Shown here in pieces: positions 49,301 through 59,186 of a stretch of DNA of 64,000 bases. This stretch comes from Secundilactobacillus odoratitofui DSM 19909 = JCM 15043 (GTDB lineage Bacteria > Bacillota > Bacilli > Lactobacillales > Lactobacillaceae). How positions within the stretch are numbered: the stretch's first letter is position 1; each line of letters opens with the position of its first letter. Under the pieces are notes generated by a model. The model had not been told where the DNA came from, ran no database searches, and saw only the letters and a program-made list of their open reading frames with translations. Both the position numbers and the translations under genes were made by a program. Location of the stretch: NCBI RefSeq assembly GCF_001434895.1, contig NZ_AZEE01000029.1, positions 1-64,000 on the forward strand, written 5' to 3'.

Positions 49301-49989
49301 GCATGTGCGGAGAATACCAAGTCATCCGGATTGACGACATAAGCGTCAAAGGGATCACCTCCGCATGTGCGGAGAATACTTGGCAAAGAATTACCAAAGG
49401 TTGGTTCACGTAGGATCACCTCCGCATGTGCGGAGAATACCAATCAACAGATAACCGCGCTGATGCCGATTAAGGATCACCTCCGCATGTGCGGAGAATA
49501 CTATACCAGCATCTTTAAGCTGCTGAATTGTGTGGGATCACCTCCGCATGTGCGGAGAATACTTAAAAGCAGAACCAACTGGTCCACTAAAGTCAGGATC
49601 ACCTCCGCATGTGCGGAGAATACATCGCGCAAGCTTGGATGCCTACCCTGACTAAGGGATCACCTCCGCATGTGCGGAGAATACATATGGCCTCGGTATC
49701 ATGGACCACTGATAACGGGATCACCTCCGCATGTGCGGAGAATACTCAACCTCAGAAGTACCCGGTTTAAAAAAACAAGGATCACCTCCGCATGTGCGGA
49801 GAATACCGGTATGAGCTTTCCCACAAATCAGTTTCACCGGGATCACCTCCGCATGTGCGGAGAATACTGGCCGATGCAGTCAAAGATTCAGCTGAATTAG
49901 GGATCACCTCCGCATGTGCGGAGAATACAACGACTAGCAATGGCGTTAGCAGGGTTACTCAGGATCACCTCCGCATGTGCGGAGAATAC
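46367..49989 (-). CRISPR. Type I-E CRISPR array 3, 60 repeats
   Basis: 28-bp repeats beginning GGATCACCTCCGCAT and ending GTGCGGAGAATAC (array-specific GCATGTGC centre) with 33-bp, rarely 34-35-bp spacers. I counted 56 canonical repeats from 46600 plus four altered ones at the left, leader-distal end: 46367 (four mismatches), 46428 and 46489 (GAATC start; the latter with the array 2 centre GCATGCGC), and 46550-46566, which has lost 11 internal bases including the left half of the hairpin. The spacers at 48768-48800 and 48891-48923 are identical. Transcribed leftward toward the cas operon. Confidence 0.97.
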
Positions 49990-50080
49990 ACTAAACAAAT
50001 CCCATTATATCAACATTCTAAAATTGCCAAACACACTTTTTTAATCAGTTTCGTTCAACTAATTTAGGCTATCTCTTAAA
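49990..50080 (-). promoter_or_regulatory. Leader of CRISPR array 3
   Basis: The plus strand right of the last repeat reads ACTAAACAAATCCC, CATTCTAAAATTGCC, then CTTTTTTAATCAGTTTCG, matching leaders 1 and 2. The region to 50201 is AT-rich with no gene. Confidence 0.8.
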
Positions 50081-50201
50081 ACAAGTATATTACAACATCT
50101 TTTAAATCCATCAAATAAAGATCTCGACACTTAATCCTCACAATTAATAACTACGTAAATATATCCAACTTAATTTCCCAACTCGTAAATATAAAAAACT
50201 A

Positions 50202-50591
50202 TTATTCACCAAAAATCGACTCCCCTAACAAATCAGCAGCATATTTCCTAACACTCGCAGGAAAATGCACACTATTCTTAACTTGACGTAACCACTGTTT
50301 CTTATAGGCTAACGCGCGATGAGCAGCGAAGCCATACAGTTTTCGAGGATTTTCATTCTTATTCGCAGTTATCATTTCATTCTTCAATCGAGTTAGTGTT
50401 GGCATAATCAACTGTCTTAGTTGTAAGTCCGTAGTTGCAGACTTACTCAACGACCAGGCCATGTCGAGTTGCTGGCAATCCGGATAACTCATTCTCGAAC
50501 TTTGGGCATCCGCTATGAAATTGGTTAATACTTCCCCAGGATTCGTTGTTAATTCTACAAGTTGATGATCTAAGTAATAAATTGAGCTCAT
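50202..50591 (-). CDS. Conserved-looking hypothetical protein next to the array 3 leader
   Basis: 129 residues, soluble and mostly helical, basic C-terminal half (RKLYGFAAHRALAYKKQWLRQVKNSVHFP). AAAAGGAGATTTGAC precedes the ATG. No family recognised. Transcribed toward array 3, so its transcript may enter the leader. Confidence 0.6.
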   Translation of the reverse strand: MSSIYYLDHQLVELTTNPGEVLTNFIADAQSSRMSYPDCQQLDMAWSLSKSATTDLQLRQLIMPTLTRLKNEMITANKNENPRKLYGFAAHRALAYKKQWLRQVKNSVHFPASVRKYAADLLGESIFGE

Positions 50592-50667
50592 GTCAAATCT
50601 CCTTTTGTAGTTGGCTTAAAGTGCTATGCAGCATATCAAAATATGTACCAAAAATTGCCGAAGCTAC

Positions 50668-50789
50668 GAAAAAGGCCATGCAAATGCACGACCTTTTTCT
50701 TCCGCAGTCTGCATCCTACTATGGTGGGGCACGTTGCCGCTCTCACGGTACGTTGCCGGTTGGTCATCGTGCATAGTCACTCGCAACAC
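50668..50789 (-). ncRNA. Candidate small RNA or attenuator, copy 1
   Basis: A minus-strand element of about 120 nt containing CGTACCGTGAGAGCGGCAACG and ending in an intrinsic terminator: AAAGGTCGTGCA, TT, TGCATGGCCTTT then TTC (50671-50695). Upstream TTGAAT, 17 bases, TATGTA is a possible promoter. It is clearly related to the element at 52826-52945; the two terminators differ by compensatory changes. Confidence 0.55.
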
Positions 50790-50886
50790 TCTTGATACAT
50801 ATATTATTTCTGAGAATAATTCAAATTTTCGAGGTTGTAAAATATAATGAACACAAGAAATATTCGAATTACAGGGAATGGTTCAA

Positions 50887-52698
50887 TTAATTCTTCGAAT
50901 TATTTAATAATCTAATACGCTCTTTGTATGTTTTACCCGATCTGACTTCAATATTCAAATCTATAGCTAATTTTGCCCATTCAATAGCCTGATTCTTATT
51001 TATTTTTTTAAAGTAAATAAAAAATCTAAACCATGCCACCTGCATTGGATAGTATTCTCTTTCTAAATATTTATGGTAAAAATCTGTAGGAGCTTCAATT
51101 TCAGCCTCAATGTCACGAATTCTACTTTTTAAAGATTTTTTCTTTGGTAGATTTTGCACACTTCCTGTTATACTCTCTTCATCAATTAGTCCCGAATACT
51201 CTCTTCTTAATTTGCCTAGCTCTTTTAACCTTACTTGAATAAAATTATTTTTCCTCAAGACTATATCTCGAGCTGGGAAAAATTTTTCTTTTAAAGGCAT
51301 TGATATTGCTTTTTTCGTTAATATATCTTGCTCTTCTTCGAATTGATTATCGCAAACATTTAATTTATTTTGTAAATCAATACCTTCTGTTAATCGAATA
51401 GAAAAATTTTTAAAATCCAAATTTTTTTCGTATAATTTTTCTCGTATTTTTTGTAACATGGATAATTTTTCCTTGTACGTATAAAGTACTGCATCCCTAG
51501 TTTTATTCATTCTCTGATATTTTCTAATGTTTTCAGAAAGTTGACTGTATTCATCTTTTCGATTAGGTAATATTTTTATTCGTTTGATGTATTTATTCAC
51601 AGATAAATCGCATTCACTACAAATACTGCTAATTACTTCTTTTATCATGTAGTTAGGCATTATTTCAATTAACTTAACATTATTAATTTCACTAATTTCT
51701 TTTTTCCGTTTATCTCGCTCTTGAGCATTTTTAAGACCCGCTTCACCACCGAAAATGCTTATCGCCTCGAAATGCTGCGCGCCTTGATATTCTAAGGCAA
51801 TTTTATATTTTGGAAAATAAATATCATAGTGTTGCAAGCCTAAAAAATCGGGAGAATAATGTTGTTTTACAATTTGATCATCAAAAATCAATTGTATTTC
51901 TCTAAATAATAAAGTTTCGCTAATCCATCCGGCTCCAACCAACGGTAAATTTTTGCTTTTTCTAAGTTTATTTTCACTCAAACGAACAAGCTCTTTAAGT
52001 TTTTTATTTTTCTCAGTATTCTCTCTTACTTTGTACGTCCTAACCTGTATTGCACCATGTGCACCATTCGAATTAGGAAGCCCTAATTCAAAGTAAGTAA
52101 CATCTCTGTACCGATATAGCCAATTAATCTCAGACTTACTTGACTCCTTTTTTAATTCAATTAGGAGTAACTCTTCAATTTCATCAATAAACATTTTACC
52201 AACGGTAGTTAAGAGGCTCTGTATGGAAATAGTTTCAAAAAAATCCCTTTCTTTTAAATTATCATTCATCTCAGGCCAACTATACATTAAAATATCCATT
52301 GGAGTAATTCCACTGATCCCTAATAAATATTTTTTAGAGTACTGTATCCATTCCGTAACAATCTGTTTATTACCAATTAAATTCCCCATTTCACATATCC
52401 AACTCGAAGCATACGCAGCTAATTTGGGAACCCTATCTGAATAAGTTTCTATCAACCATTTAAAGTCTGGTTCAATTCTTCTAACAGTTTCAATAGATTG
52501 ATCTAAGTAAAACTGATCAAGTTTTTTCCATAGATAAAAAAAATAATATGAGGTGTTCTCACATTCAGATGTACTCACCTGCACTTTTTCATGATTATTC
52601 CACTGTTTTTCTAGCCATCGATAATAATTTTTTACTTTTAAACTTGCGCTCTCAAAGTCGTTACCATATTTATCGTTCCATTCTGGAACATTTTTCAA
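50887..52698 (-). CDS. Protein with DUF559/Vsr-like nuclease motif in a defence island
   Basis: 603 residues, AT-rich gene unlike its chromosomal neighbours. Residues about 280-345 (HYSPDFLGLQHYDIYFPKYKIALEYQGAQHFEAI.., RDKRKKEISEINNVKLIEI) match the core of PD-(D/E)XK nucleases of the DUF559/very-short-patch-repair type: Asp292, then Glu303-Tyr-Gln-Gly-x-Gln-His. The N-terminal 250 residues and the Lys/Glu-rich helical C-terminal 250 residues are not recognised. It lies downstream of the methyltransferase/helicase cluster on the same strand, 405 bp away and flanked by two related RNA elements. Likely a restriction or anti-phage effector; the family is not identified. Confidence 0.6.
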   Translation of the reverse strand: MKNVPEWNDKYGNDFESASLKVKNYYRWLEKQWNNHEKVQVSTSECENTSYYFFYLWKKLDQFYLDQSIETVRRIEPDFKWLIETYSDRVPKLAAYASSWICEMGNLIGNKQIVTEWIQYSKKYLLGISGITPMDILMYSWPEMNDNLKERDFFETISIQSLLTTVGKMFIDEIEELLLIELKKESSKSEINWLYRYRDVTYFELGLPNSNGAHGAIQVRTYKVRENTEKNKKLKELVRLSENKLRKSKNLPLVGAGWISETLLFREIQLIFDDQIVKQHYSPDFLGLQHYDIYFPKYKIALEYQGAQHFEAISIFGGEAGLKNAQERDKRKKEISEINNVKLIEIMPNYMIKEVISSICSECDLSVNKYIKRIKILPNRKDEYSQLSENIRKYQRMNKTRDAVLYTYKEKLSMLQKIREKLYEKNLDFKNFSIRLTEGIDLQNKLNVCDNQFEEEQDILTKKAISMPLKEKFFPARDIVLRKNNFIQVRLKELGKLRREYSGLIDEESITGSVQNLPKKKSLKSRIRDIEAEIEAPTDFYHKYLEREYYPMQVAWFRFFIYFKKINKNQAIEWAKLAIDLNIEVRSGKTYKERIRLLNNSKN

Positions 52699-52825
52699 AT
52701 TTTTAATTTTTTAACACCTCTACATCTGAATTATTCTCTCTTTTTAATTAATTTTTCCTCTATTTCTGTGATAAAGCCTAAATTCATCCTTACTAACCAT
52801 GGATTAAAAACTCATCTACTGTACA

Positions 52826-52945
52826 CAAAAAGAGGCGTGCAAATGCGCGACCTCTTATTTACGTAGACAGCATCCACTATGATGTGAACGTTATCGTTTT
52901 CACGGTGCGTTGCTGATTAGTCGTCATACATAGTTAGCTGCAACA
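52826..52945 (-). ncRNA. Candidate small RNA or attenuator, copy 2
   Basis: A minus-strand element homologous to 50668-50789: CGCACCGTGAAAACGATAACG, then a terminator AAGAGGTCGCGCA, TT, TGCACGCCTCTT then TTTG (52830-52857). A short frame beginning MTTNQQRTVKTITFTS is present. It lies upstream of the DUF559-like gene, so it could be an independent RNA or its leader. The remaining sequence of 52699-53103 is AT-rich without a gene. Confidence 0.55.
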
Positions 52946-53103
52946 ATTTCGATATAAAAGTAAGTTTTTATATAGCTTTAGCTACACAGTTGTTAACCCG
53001 CTTCTGTTTGAACGCTCTTACATCTGAGCTTTAATAAACTACAATTTCCGTTAAAATAGATTAATATGAAATTCGACTAATTCTTTAGAAGATTAATAAT
53101 CCA

Positions 53104-54399
53104 CTAATGAGTAACGTAGTCAATTTTCCTATTGCTTCTAAAGTGTCCTTTTTGTGGTTCATCATTAATAATTTGAGACAATTCTTTCCCAATCTCTGTA
53201 ATCAAATCAACCACTAATGCGTTGCCCATTGTGAAGTATCTCTCGGTATCTGAAATGCCCTTAAAATTCGTCCAACCTTCAGGAAAAGTATTTATTAATT
53301 CGGCTTCTTCAGGTGAAATCAACCTTAATTTACCATTTCCTGGATCCCTGACTACATGACTCATCCGCGATACCGTATGTTCGGAAGTCACCATAGTTCT
53401 CGCTGGTTTATCTAACGGATCTGGGAAACTTATGGCCCCCATCCCATATCTATATGTGTACTCTCCAGACTTTGAGATTTTATGTTGTTGTTGAAACCCA
53501 CCTTTTAATTGTTTGAATTTTTGAATTTTTTCACTATCCAAATATAGACTCTTAATTGCGTTGTTTGGCTTAATTATCTCTGAAAGTGTTTTTGGAGGCT
53601 TACTTTTAGGTAAATAGTCAGCCATATAAACATGTCCATCTACCATAAGTCCAGTTTTTCTAAAACCTCGCTTTAATTTAAACTTTGAAGAAAATTCATC
53701 TAAGTTCTTAAATTCATTTAAATTAACTTCTTCAACTTCTTTAACTTCTTGGACCAGCAAAGAACTCGACAAAGGTGCAATTGTTTTTAACACATTTGAA
53801 ATATTTGTATTTTGAACTAATTTCTTCAACATTGCTTGATAACTTGTGTCTTCTCGTGAAGCAAAAATAAAAGTTCTTCTTCTTCTCTGTGGGAAACCAT
53901 AGTCGGCAGCGTTTATGACTTTCCAGGTCACGCTGTAACCAAGATCTGAAAGCGTTCGTAGAATCATTCCAAAATCTCTACCAGGCTGTTCCTTTGTCAC
54001 CCCAGGAGATGTTAACAATCGATCTACATTCTCTAAAAGAATAAACTCTGGCCATTTTGCCTCAATTACATCCTTAATATCCCACCAAAGAACACCCTTT
54101 TTTCCAAAAAGTCCCTTTGCACTGGAAGATGCCACTGAATAATCCTGACAAGGGAATCCCCCCACTAAAAGATCCATCTGTGGAATTTTTGACTTATTTA
54201 CCAATGCAATATCCTTGGGCGAAAGATTGGTACCCTCGAATCTTTTCTGATAAATTTCATAAGCAAATTGATGCTTTCTACCTGGTTCAAACTGATTTGC
54301 CCAAACTACATCAAAGTTAACATCCGCATGCTTCAGACCTATGTGAAAGCCTCCAACACCAGCGAACAGCTCTGCAACCCTTATCTTTTTACTTTTCAT
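53104..54399 (-). CDS. DNA (cytosine-5) methyltransferase
   Basis: 431 residues with the ordered motifs of C5 methyltransferases: ELFAGVGGFHIGL (I, SAM binding), GGFPCQDYSVAS (IV, catalytic Cys), LLENVDRLL (VI), PQRRRRTFIFASR (VIII), a target-recognition region at about 200-330, RLISPEEAELINTFPEGW (IX) and YFTMGNALVVDLITEIG (X). Modifies cytosine in a recognition site that cannot be read from sequence. It overlaps the end of the PLD-helicase gene by 11 bp, so it is probably the protective methylase of an ATP-dependent restriction system. Confidence 0.92.
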   Translation of the reverse strand: MKSKKIRVAELFAGVGGFHIGLKHADVNFDVVWANQFEPGRKHQFAYEIYQKRFEGTNLSPKDIALVNKSKIPQMDLLVGGFPCQDYSVASSSAKGLFGKKGVLWWDIKDVIEAKWPEFILLENVDRLLTSPGVTKEQPGRDFGMILRTLSDLGYSVTWKVINAADYGFPQRRRRTFIFASREDTSYQAMLKKLVQNTNISNVLKTIAPLSSSLLVQEVKEVEEVNLNEFKNLDEFSSKFKLKRGFRKTGLMVDGHVYMADYLPKSKPPKTLSEIIKPNNAIKSLYLDSEKIQKFKQLKGGFQQQHKISKSGEYTYRYGMGAISFPDPLDKPARTMVTSEHTVSRMSHVVRDPGNGKLRLISPEEAELINTFPEGWTNFKGISDTERYFTMGNALVVDLITEIGKELSQIINDEPQKGHFRSNRKIDYVTH

Positions 54400-57049
54400 G
54401 ATTAACCACTATTCGTTTTCTCTCTTTATCTATAATTTCAATTGCTTCTCGTATCTCAGACTGACTATATTCGATATGAAGAGTATTGTCATCGATTGCT
54501 CCATACATAATTTTTTCCTTGTCCTTCAATCGACTATATATTTTTTCGTCAATATATCCAGGCCTATCGCTAGACATTTTTTCGCTTTTTGTTTGTAAGT
54601 AATAATATCTAGTATACTGATTTGAAGGTAATCCTAGCCGATGTATTCGATCACGAGATTGAAGCATATGCGTCAAATTAAAGTCATATTCAAAGTATAC
54701 CGCATCGTGCACTGTTTGATGCAAAGAAATAGATTCTCCCAAAGTTTGTGGGTTAGAAATTAATACCTGAACATCGCCATCTCTAAAATCATCAATAAGT
54801 TCTACTCTTGAAAGTTTATTAGTACCACCATACACTAAATTAGCTTTTATCCCATTTGACTGTAGTTTATCAAATATTTTTTCCAATGTATTCACAAATA
54901 TTCCCCATACCATTACTTTCTTCCCTTGAGAAACAAGCTCAAGTACAAGATTTATTCCCTCACTAAACTTTGGCGATACAATATTATCCAAGTCAAGATT
55001 TTCATATACTGACTTATTCACTGGGCTAGGTTGATCCCCCAACAATTCGTTAAATTCTTTTTCTCCAATTCCTTTAATTTCACCACTATCATCATAAGTC
55101 ATCATATCATCATAATTGATTGCAGTATTCAATAAAGCTGGGTTGGTCGAGGCCTGAATTAATCTTATTAAAATAGCCAAGCTTGATGTTTCGTTAAAAT
55201 AAATCGCCTCTGCTATATTTGATTGAACAGGACTTGGTGAAACACTTTTAATAATATCTGGATCTGCTAGTGGAACACCCAAATCATTCTTATTAGTCCT
55301 CCAAAAAAAAGGATGGATTTTTTGATTTATAACACTAATTTCTCTCATTGATGGGTTAATAAGCTCTCTAGTATTCCATCCAAAAAACGAACTATATTCA
55401 CTTCCATAAAGAATATGCAAAAAATTATAAATATCTTCGTAAGTGTTTGGGATTGGAGTTCCAGTCATCACAAATTTAAACTGAGGAATCTCAGAAATTT
55501 GTAAAGCAGCTTTAGCATATTTTCCCTGAGGATTTTTTATTCGATGTACTTCATCAAATATTAACATGGTCCTGTCATCTAACACCCTTAAGACAGAATT
55601 AATGTGTGTTGGCAATGCTTCATAGTTAATTAATACAAGATTACTAATATTCCAATCTGTCTGTAATTGATTGTCGAAGTCAGTACTTGTTTGAAAATTT
55701 ATGACCCTAAGCTTTTTTTTATTACCAAAAACAAGTTTGAATTCACGTATCCAACTATCCATGGCATTAATAGGGCAAACTACTAACATTCTATCAATTT
55801 TTTCGTTTTGTTGAACGTCAACTCTATTAAGAAACGCAAAAACGCCTAATAGCATTGCGGTTTTACCAGCACCAGGGACAGAAAAATTAGCGGCTTTAGC
55901 CATTTCATACTCATAGTAAGAAGCGCGTAAATGTAGGTTACGAAGTGGTCTTACTACTTCACTTTGTACAATTTTTGAAAACTCTTGAAATTCACTTTGT
56001 TTAGACTCCGGAAATTCATTTAGATTACTTTTATATAAGTCTCCTAAAATTTTGTATTGTTCTATTGAATACTTATTTCTGGCGAGAAATTCCTGAACTT
56101 GTTGAGTTACTAAAACTTGAATATTCTTCCTATGTGCACGATTCTTTGTTACATCAATAATTCGTTCAATATCCTTATAATTTGAATCATTTAATATATG
56201 TGCATTATCTTCCGCAAAAAAATTTGATATATCACTGCCAGCACGTAATTTTCTATCTTTTTGAGTTAAATGTATATCGCTTGAGTCAACTCGTACAACC
56301 GTTTTTCCTTCCATCCGAAATAAAATTCCGTTAGCCAACATCTGGTAATCAGATTTATCTTCTGATGGTTCAATATCTTTAATAGTAGTTTGATCCTGAT
56401 ACTTTGCGATAGCATCATACGCCAAATCTGAAGCTTCAATTACATTAACATTTGGCTCTTTATTGTTCCATAGCCGTAGAAATCTTGCAGCGTTCGCTTT
56501 AATTCTTGATTGGACATTTTCACTCTCATCCCACGAAACATCAACTGAGATACTTTCGTAATTTTTAGAAATCCCATTTTGAGTTTCATTTGCTGACCCG
56601 TTGAAAAAAATTTGTTCATTATTTGAACTGATAATTCCAAATTTATCATGAAAAATGCCTACCTTAGTCAGGGCAATCTTAACTCTGGCCTTCCCCATCG
56701 CAATCATGAAGGCCAAGTTTCCAAGTTTCCGTTGAGTATCCGGATTTAGTTTTTCATTTCTCTGGGCCATCCTTAACGGTTTTAACTCGGATAACAACTT
56801 ATACCCACTTTGAATTTTTTCAAAATCTTCAGCACTAATCTCCTTTGATACAATAAATTCTACTTGACCAGAGTTCTTAGCAATTTCCTCAAGGCCATCC
56901 GCATACAAATCTATTCCGGCGCTCGAAAAAAAGCCAGATACTCGTTGATATAAATTTGCTTCCCTTAACACAGGTTTGTAAAATCCATCTACTATATCAT
57001 TTGTATATTGTGATTTAATATTATCTTTCAATTCGTTAGAAAATGCCAT
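54389..57049 (-). CDS. PLD-family nuclease fused to SNF2-type helicase, probable restriction enzyme
   Basis: 886 residues. Residues 1-180 form a phospholipase-D-like nuclease domain: HDKFGIISS (His134, Lys136) followed by the GSANET segment (151-156). The rest is an SF2/SNF2 ATPase: Walker A VPGAGKTA near 391, LIFDEVHRIKNP near 497, VMTGTPIPNTYEDIY, and C-terminal motifs VLISNPQTLGESISLHQTVHDAVYFE and RDRIHRLG. Known restriction systems such as NgoAVII and CglI pair a PLD nuclease and an ATPase with a 5mC methylase; here nuclease and motor are one chain beside a C5 methylase. The ATG overlaps the ParB-like stop (TAATG). Confidence 0.82.
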   Translation of the reverse strand: MAFSNELKDNIKSQYTNDIVDGFYKPVLREANLYQRVSGFFSSAGIDLYADGLEEIAKNSGQVEFIVSKEISAEDFEKIQSGYKLLSELKPLRMAQRNEKLNPDTQRKLGNLAFMIAMGKARVKIALTKVGIFHDKFGIISSNNEQIFFNGSANETQNGISKNYESISVDVSWDESENVQSRIKANAARFLRLWNNKEPNVNVIEASDLAYDAIAKYQDQTTIKDIEPSEDKSDYQMLANGILFRMEGKTVVRVDSSDIHLTQKDRKLRAGSDISNFFAEDNAHILNDSNYKDIERIIDVTKNRAHRKNIQVLVTQQVQEFLARNKYSIEQYKILGDLYKSNLNEFPESKQSEFQEFSKIVQSEVVRPLRNLHLRASYYEYEMAKAANFSVPGAGKTAMLLGVFAFLNRVDVQQNEKIDRMLVVCPINAMDSWIREFKLVFGNKKKLRVINFQTSTDFDNQLQTDWNISNLVLINYEALPTHINSVLRVLDDRTMLIFDEVHRIKNPQGKYAKAALQISEIPQFKFVMTGTPIPNTYEDIYNFLHILYGSEYSSFFGWNTRELINPSMREISVINQKIHPFFWRTNKNDLGVPLADPDIIKSVSPSPVQSNIAEAIYFNETSSLAILIRLIQASTNPALLNTAINYDDMMTYDDSGEIKGIGEKEFNELLGDQPSPVNKSVYENLDLDNIVSPKFSEGINLVLELVSQGKKVMVWGIFVNTLEKIFDKLQSNGIKANLVYGGTNKLSRVELIDDFRDGDVQVLISNPQTLGESISLHQTVHDAVYFEYDFNLTHMLQSRDRIHRLGLPSNQYTRYYYLQTKSEKMSSDRPGYIDEKIYSRLKDKEKIMYGAIDDNTLHIEYSQSEIREAIEIIDKERKRIVVNHEK

Positions 57050-58296
57050 TAATTTAAAACCTTTCTCAAATTATACAGAGTTGCATGAATTTTCTTGAGT
57101 ACTTCTTTAGCCTCAAAAAAATCATCTTGATTTAATTCATCAAAATCCTCAGGCTTGATGCTTTCCAAAGACTCACTGATATCTTCAAGCCGCACTAATG
57201 CCTTTTTTCTTTTAGAATCCGTTTTCCCCTTATAGATGAGTCTATCGGTAGCATTTTTTAATTTTTCTGCCTGATTAGTTAGATTTGGATCGTTTGCAAC
57301 AACTTTTTTTAAATCGCCCGCAGTAGTAATTGGGTTCTCCTCAAACGCATCTATTACCGTGTCGACCTTATCATCAACTGCTGAAAGATAGTGATTTAAA
57401 TTATCAGGATTTTTCAATACATTTGTCTTTAATTGACGCATCACCAATTTAGGTTCTAATTGATAAATATCCGATTTTGCCACCGCTAGCTGTACGAGTA
57501 CTGCTTCAGTAATTGATTCTTTATCTGAATCATCCATTTTAGAAATTGTGCTTTCAATTTCTTCTATTGGTCCATCTAATTTTAAATCTCGAGCTAAATA
57601 AAATTTATCAATCGCTTCACCACCAGGCGAAACAATTTCAATAAATTTCAGAATGAGCTTAGCTAATCTAATATCTCGCTTTATTCCAATAGTATTTCCG
57701 GCACCAGATGCCCTTTTGTATTCCTCTGTATTCATGATTTTTGTCACACAAATAGTATTGTAGACGTCAAATATCCGATCAATTGGGCTATATGGAACTT
57801 TTTCTTCTCTTCCTAACTGTAAGTCCAATTCTAATTCCTTTATTGTTTTTTGATCATTCTTAGAATCCAAGGGAATTATAATTGCATCCATATCCTTAGG
57901 TACGTTATCTTCTTGTTGGAAAATTCTTAATGCGGTAAATCTTCTATTTCCATCTATAACACGTCCATCCGGTAAAACTACGGCCGGTTCTTGTTGTGTT
58001 TTTTCCTTAATCGATCTTAAGGTGTCATCTAACGCCTGCGTATTCGAATTATATATAAATTCTTGGAATATTTCATTATATTTTGAATTTCCGGGTTCTG
58101 GTTTTAAACTAGTGTGCCCCGCTAAGTATTGCTTGTAAGCTGTATTAATTCTTCCGTTTTGATCATTATAATAAAGTTCAGTTAAAGGTATTTTATAAAC
58201 ATCATATTGGTCATTCGGCTGTCCTTCTATAGACACTTTTTTTGTAGCTCCAGTTTTCGCAAAATGATTTGCTATCGTTTTTTCATAAAGATTCAT
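57049..58296 (-). CDS. ParB/sulfiredoxin-like protein, first gene of the restriction cluster
   Basis: 415 residues. The N-terminal 170 residues contain the ParB-N fold signature VVLPDGRVIDGNRRFTALRIFQ; the C-terminal part is helical and Lys/Glu-rich. ParB-N domains in defence loci act as nucleotide-dependent nucleases or regulators. Translationally coupled to the PLD-helicase. AAAGGGAG precedes the ATG. Its exact contribution is unknown. Confidence 0.7.
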   Translation of the reverse strand: MNLYEKTIANHFAKTGATKKVSIEGQPNDQYDVYKIPLTELYYNDQNGRINTAYKQYLAGHTSLKPEPGNSKYNEIFQEFIYNSNTQALDDTLRSIKEKTQQEPAVVLPDGRVIDGNRRFTALRIFQQEDNVPKDMDAIIIPLDSKNDQKTIKELELDLQLGREEKVPYSPIDRIFDVYNTICVTKIMNTEEYKRASGAGNTIGIKRDIRLAKLILKFIEIVSPGGEAIDKFYLARDLKLDGPIEEIESTISKMDDSDKESITEAVLVQLAVAKSDIYQLEPKLVMRQLKTNVLKNPDNLNHYLSAVDDKVDTVIDAFEENPITTAGDLKKVVANDPNLTNQAEKLKNATDRLIYKGKTDSKRKKALVRLEDISESLESIKPEDFDELNQDDFFEAKEVLKKIHATLYNLRKVLN

Positions 58297-58492
58297 TTAA
58301 ATTCTCCCTTTTTCTAATATAATTTACTTTCAAACATAGTAATTCACCAAATAATTTTTTAAATTTTGGCCGTATTAAACACATACCAATAAGCCCATTA
58401 GTAGCTATGCATTTCTTTAATTCCAAGTTTTTAGGAATAGTTCGATCTCTTAAGCCGTACGAAATAATCTCTTGAAATGCTTTAACATTTAA

Positions 58493-58771
58493 TTAATCTT
58501 CTGTCACCACTTCAATACTATTATTAGTGCTTTTAAATTCTACTAATATGCCAACCATACTCTCAGCGGAGGCTCCGTTATACACCGTCAAATCAGCATA
58601 TTTCATAGTATTATATAATGGCTCCGAAAATATTTTTTGTTCATTTCTGTTAAAAACTGTAGGAGCTAATATGGTAGTTAAAAACTTGGTTAAAGCTTTC
58701 GCAAAACCATTATTTTCTTTTTGTGGCATAATCACTCTCATTACACGATTTATTCCTTTTAATTGAGCCAA
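58493..58771 (-). pseudogene. Small hypothetical ORF, possible remnant of a restriction gene
   Basis: About 92 codons from a TTG at 58771 or 82 from ATG 58741 (with AAAAGGA upstream). The sequence FSEPLYNTMKYADLTVYNGASAESMVGILVEFKSTNNS loosely resembles the N-terminal region of type IIG restriction proteins, but stops abruptly. An out-of-frame ATGATG with a better upstream site lies at about 58784-58789, suggesting a frameshifted remnant. The gaps 58297-58492 and 58772-59133 contain nothing else recognisable. Confidence 0.35.
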
Positions 58772-59133
58772 AAAATCTTAATTCATCATCTCTATACCTC
58801 GCACTTTGTTTACTTATCACATAATTGAAATCTCACAACAGTAACTAACCTCTAAAATCATAAAATTACACACACTATCAGTCCACCTCTATCTTTACTA
58901 ACAAAACTAAAATTCATCGTTCTTAACAAAAGCCGCACCAACGACGTTAATCTGTTTTTTCATCTCTAGTTACCTCATTTTACACTCGTATTAGTATGTA
59001 ACTATCTTAGCATAGTTAAGGGCCTAACAAGTGTGATAAATCAAGCATTTTACAAGTTTTTTACGCCACTGAAATATAAGTAAAGTTACCTAATTTCGAG
59101 TCAAATTAATTCGATCCACATTCTTTAGTAAAT

Positions 59134-59168
59134 AAAAAGGATACTCACACAATTAAGTGCCAGTACCC
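59134..59168 (-). terminator. Terminator of the K+ channel operon
   Basis: The minus strand reads GGGTACTGGCAC, loop, GTGTGAGTATCC, then TTTTTATTT, 19 bp past the stop. Confidence 0.7.
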
Positions 59169-59186
59169 AGGTTGCTGTTATTCAAT

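Noticed and set aside
50887-58296. DISARM or BREX system
   Set aside because: A methylase, a helicase and a PLD domain are present, but no DUF1998 (DrmB) gene or separate DrmC for DISARM, and no PglZ or BrxC for BREX.
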